A DNA stretch of 7,911 nucleotides from Paracoccaceae bacterium (lineage in GTDB: Bacteria; Pseudomonadota; Alphaproteobacteria; Rhodobacterales; Rhodobacteraceae). The notes under the pieces are model-generated. The model searched no databases, was not told the origin of the DNA, and saw only the letters and a list, made by a program, of their open reading frames with translations. Position 1 is the stretch's first letter. The number at the start of each line of letters is the position of its first letter. The stretch lies in the NCBI GenBank assembly GCA_003447515.1, contig DLZA01000003.1:4363-12273 (forward strand), read 5' to 3'. Of this stretch, positions 6,047 to 7,911 are shown one piece after another. A program made the position numbers and the translations under genes.

Positions 6047-7888
6047 TTAAAGAGCGCTTCCAATTAAAATCAGATCTTTAGAGAATTGTTGTGGATCCGA
6101 CGGCATTTCGCCATCCAATAATCTTGCCTGTTCAAATAAAACTCGGCTTACAGATTTTTGTAACCCTTCAGACAGGTCTGGTATCTTTTTGACAAGTTCA
6201 TGATTGCAGTTCACTTCCAATATTTTCTTACCACCTTCGAAATCTGCATTCTGGGCTTTAAGGATGCGTTCAAGGTTGAAATCCAATCCACCTTCACCTG
6301 CGACCAATCGTACTGGGCTTTCGACAAGTGAAGTAGTCGCTTTAACGTCTTCAACTAAGTCTGCAAGACAGTCCTTAATAAGTGCGGCTACCGTATCAGT
6401 TTCTTGAATTTTGTCATTGTCCTCTTGGCTTTCATCAGAAAGCTCAGATAGGTCATATTTGTCACGGGAGACAGAAAGAAAGGGCTTCTCTTTATAAGTA
6501 CCCATTTGGGACATCCAAAACGCATCAATGGGGTCTGTCATTAATAAGACGTCAACATCCTTGGCTTTAAAACCCTCAAGGTGAGGACTGGATTTAGCCT
6601 GCTTTAATGTATCCGCTGCAAGATAGTAAATCTTGTCCTGCTTTTCGACCATCTCCTCAATATAGTTGTCTAAGTTGATCATTTTTTCGTGTTTGAAAGA
6701 ATAAGCACGAGTAATTTCGGCGATTTTCTCACGATTTTCAGCATCCTCGTAAAGGCCTTCTTTGAGAACCTTTCCAAACTGATCCCAAAAGGCATCGTAT
6801 CCCTCTTTATCCTTTTTCATTTTCTTTTTTAGTTCAGAGAGGACACGCTTAGTAAGAGACTTCGAGATCTTTTTGATAACAGGACTATTTTGGACCATTT
6901 CCCTGCTAACGTTCAGATCTAGGCTTGTTGTGTCCAAAATACCTTTTACAAAACGTAACCATGTCGGGATGATCCCATCAACATCTTGGCTAATAAAGAC
7001 ACGATTGATGTAAAGGCCAACTTTTGTTTTTCTTTCCGGTTCAAACAAATCAAATGGCGCTGTTTTTGGCACATACAGGAGATTAGTAAAGTCAATCGAA
7101 CCCTCTGTCTTATTGTGTATCGTGACGTATGGTTCATCAAAAGACCCCAGGCCACTTTTGTAAAATTCATCGTACTCTTCTTTGGAAACATCGGACGGCG
7201 ATTTAGTCCAAAGGGCTTGTGCACTATTTGCTTGCTCTTTCTCTTCAACACCGGATTGGATAAAAATTGGTACTAAAATATGGTCAGAATACTTTTTAAT
7301 TAAGGATTTGATTTTATTCAAATCAGCATATTCTTTCGCATCTTTCCTCAAAAATAATTTGATTGAAGTGCCAACCTCAAATCCATCTTCTAAATTGGAA
7401 ATAGTGTACCCTGATTGTCCATCGCTTTCCCAAACATTTATAACTGATTCACCTGCTTTTCGAGTGGTCACAACGACTTTTTCTGCAACCATAAAAGCCG
7501 AATAAAAACCAACGCCAAACTTACCAATAAGCGCTTTTGCAGCGTCTTTTGAATCTGAGGCTTCCTCGATGCTGTCCAGAAATGATGATGTACCCGAGCG
7601 TGCAATTGTACCCAATGTCTCGGTTAGGTCCGCTGCACTAAGTCCAATACCTGTATCTAAAATATCAATGGTTTTCTTCTTTTTATCGACATTTACAAAG
7701 ATCTCATCCACGCCAGGGTTCAAGATTCTTTGCTCTGTTTGTCCCAGAAATTTACGCTTGTGTATTGCGTCTGAAGCGTTTGACAGCAATTCACGCAAAA
7801 AGATATCACGATCAGAATATAATGAGTTAATAACGATGTTGAGGATTTTACCGGTATCGGCTTCAAAATTGTGGGTCTGCAAAGTCAT
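6047..7888 (-). CDS. htpG: Molecular chaperone HtpG (bacterial Hsp90)
   Basis: This 613-residue cytosolic, ATP-driven dimeric chaperone of the Hsp90 family helps fold and remodel client proteins, often with DnaK. The N-terminal GHKL ATPase domain (about 1-212) carries RELLSNASDA with the catalytic Glu E33 and Mg-binding N37, then DTGIG with the adenine-contacting Asp at D78, the lid GTIARSGT (93-100) and the glycine loop IGKFGVGFYSAF (121-132). The middle domain includes the conserved LNVSREMVQ with R329, which contacts the ATP gamma-phosphate. The C-terminal dimerisation domain runs from about 490 to the end, and there is no MEEVD tail, as expected in bacteria. The linker between the first two domains is short, unlike in eukaryotic Hsp90. 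A TTG at 7900 would add four residues, but the ATG at 7888 fits the ribosome site and the usual MTLQTHNF-like start. The length is normal for the family. Its promoter lies outside the window, so heat-shock control cannot be judged. Confidence 0.97.
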   Translation of the reverse strand: MTLQTHNFEADTGKILNIVINSLYSDRDIFLRELLSNASDAIHKRKFLGQTEQRILNPGVDEIFVNVDKKKKTIDILDTGIGLSAADLTETLGTIARSGTSSFLDSIEEASDSKDAAKALIGKFGVGFYSAFMVAEKVVVTTRKAGESVINVWESDGQSGYTISNLEDGFEVGTSIKLFLRKDAKEYADLNKIKSLIKKYSDHILVPIFIQSGVEEKEQANSAQALWTKSPSDVSKEEYDEFYKSGLGSFDEPYVTIHNKTEGSIDFTNLLYVPKTAPFDLFEPERKTKVGLYINRVFISQDVDGIIPTWLRFVKGILDTTSLDLNVSREMVQNSPVIKKISKSLTKRVLSELKKKMKKDKEGYDAFWDQFGKVLKEGLYEDAENREKIAEITRAYSFKHEKMINLDNYIEEMVEKQDKIYYLAADTLKQAKSSPHLEGFKAKDVDVLLMTDPIDAFWMSQMGTYKEKPFLSVSRDKYDLSELSDESQEDNDKIQETDTVAALIKDCLADLVEDVKATTSLVESPVRLVAGEGGLDFNLERILKAQNADFEGGKKILEVNCNHELVKKIPDLSEGLQKSVSRVLFEQARLLDGEMPSDPQQFSKDLILIGSAL

Positions 7889-7894
7889 TTTAGT

Positions 7895-7898
7895 CTCC
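7895..7898 (-). promoter_or_regulatory. Ribosome binding site that sets the htpG start
   Basis: On the minus strand GGAG (7898-7895) lies 6 bases before the ATG at 7888, which is a good spacing. For the alternative TTG at 7900 the only purine-rich string (AAAAGG, ending at 7901) abuts the codon, and the TTG itself would overlap the region of this GGAG. This favours the 613-residue product. Confidence 0.8.
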
Positions 7899-7911
7899 AA
7901 CCTTTTGGTGG

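Noticed and set aside
6946..7505. Overlapping open frames on + and - inside htpG
   Set aside because: They lie within the conserved HtpG ATPase and middle domains in other frames and show no recognisable motif or ribosome site.
1..7911. An undescribed multi-gene defence, mobile or biosynthetic system
   Set aside because: All three substantial genes belong to known families with intact motifs, and nothing in the layout links them in one function. No integrase, transposase, toxin-antitoxin pair or CRISPR repeat was seen.

Overview
The window holds three full-length protein genes and no mobile element, CRISPR array, tRNA or rRNA that I could recognise. Reading along the + strand: a roughly 290-base leader region of uncertain content; a 927-residue TPR/O-GlcNAc-transferase-like (SPINDLY/GT41) glycosyltransferase on + (290-3073); a 178-base convergent intergenic gap; a copper-exporting P1B-type ATPase, copA, on - (3252-5705); a 341-base intergenic region with a MerR/CueR-type copper promoter and two perfect hairpins; and the chaperone gene htpG on - (best start 7888, stop at 6047), which is complete apart from its promoter.

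The protein types and sequence flavour suggest a moderately AT-rich alphaproteobacterium, possibly marine. The HtpG and CopA sequences look alphaproteobacterial to me from memory, but no database search was possible and the assignment is low confidence. Hand counts on single 60-base lines gave 37% GC in the glycosyltransferase gene (1981-2040), 33% in htpG (7321-7380), and 60% and 55% in copA (3541-3600, 4681-4740). copA therefore looks compositionally different from its neighbours, which could reflect horizontal acquisition.

The three genes do not form an obvious pathway. The glycosyltransferase faces copA tail to tail. copA lies downstream of htpG on the same strand but has its own promoter, so it is probably transcribed separately. 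The best-supported regulatory element is upstream of copA: a 7-7-7 dyad centred in a 19-bp spacer between -35-like and -10-like hexamers, the arrangement used by CueR-type copper-sensing activators. No cueR gene is present in the window, so the regulator must lie elsewhere. I see no convincing undescribed multi-gene system here. The points most worth following up are the sugar and protein targets of the glycosyltransferase, the copA operator, the GC contrast, and the structured intergenic segments.
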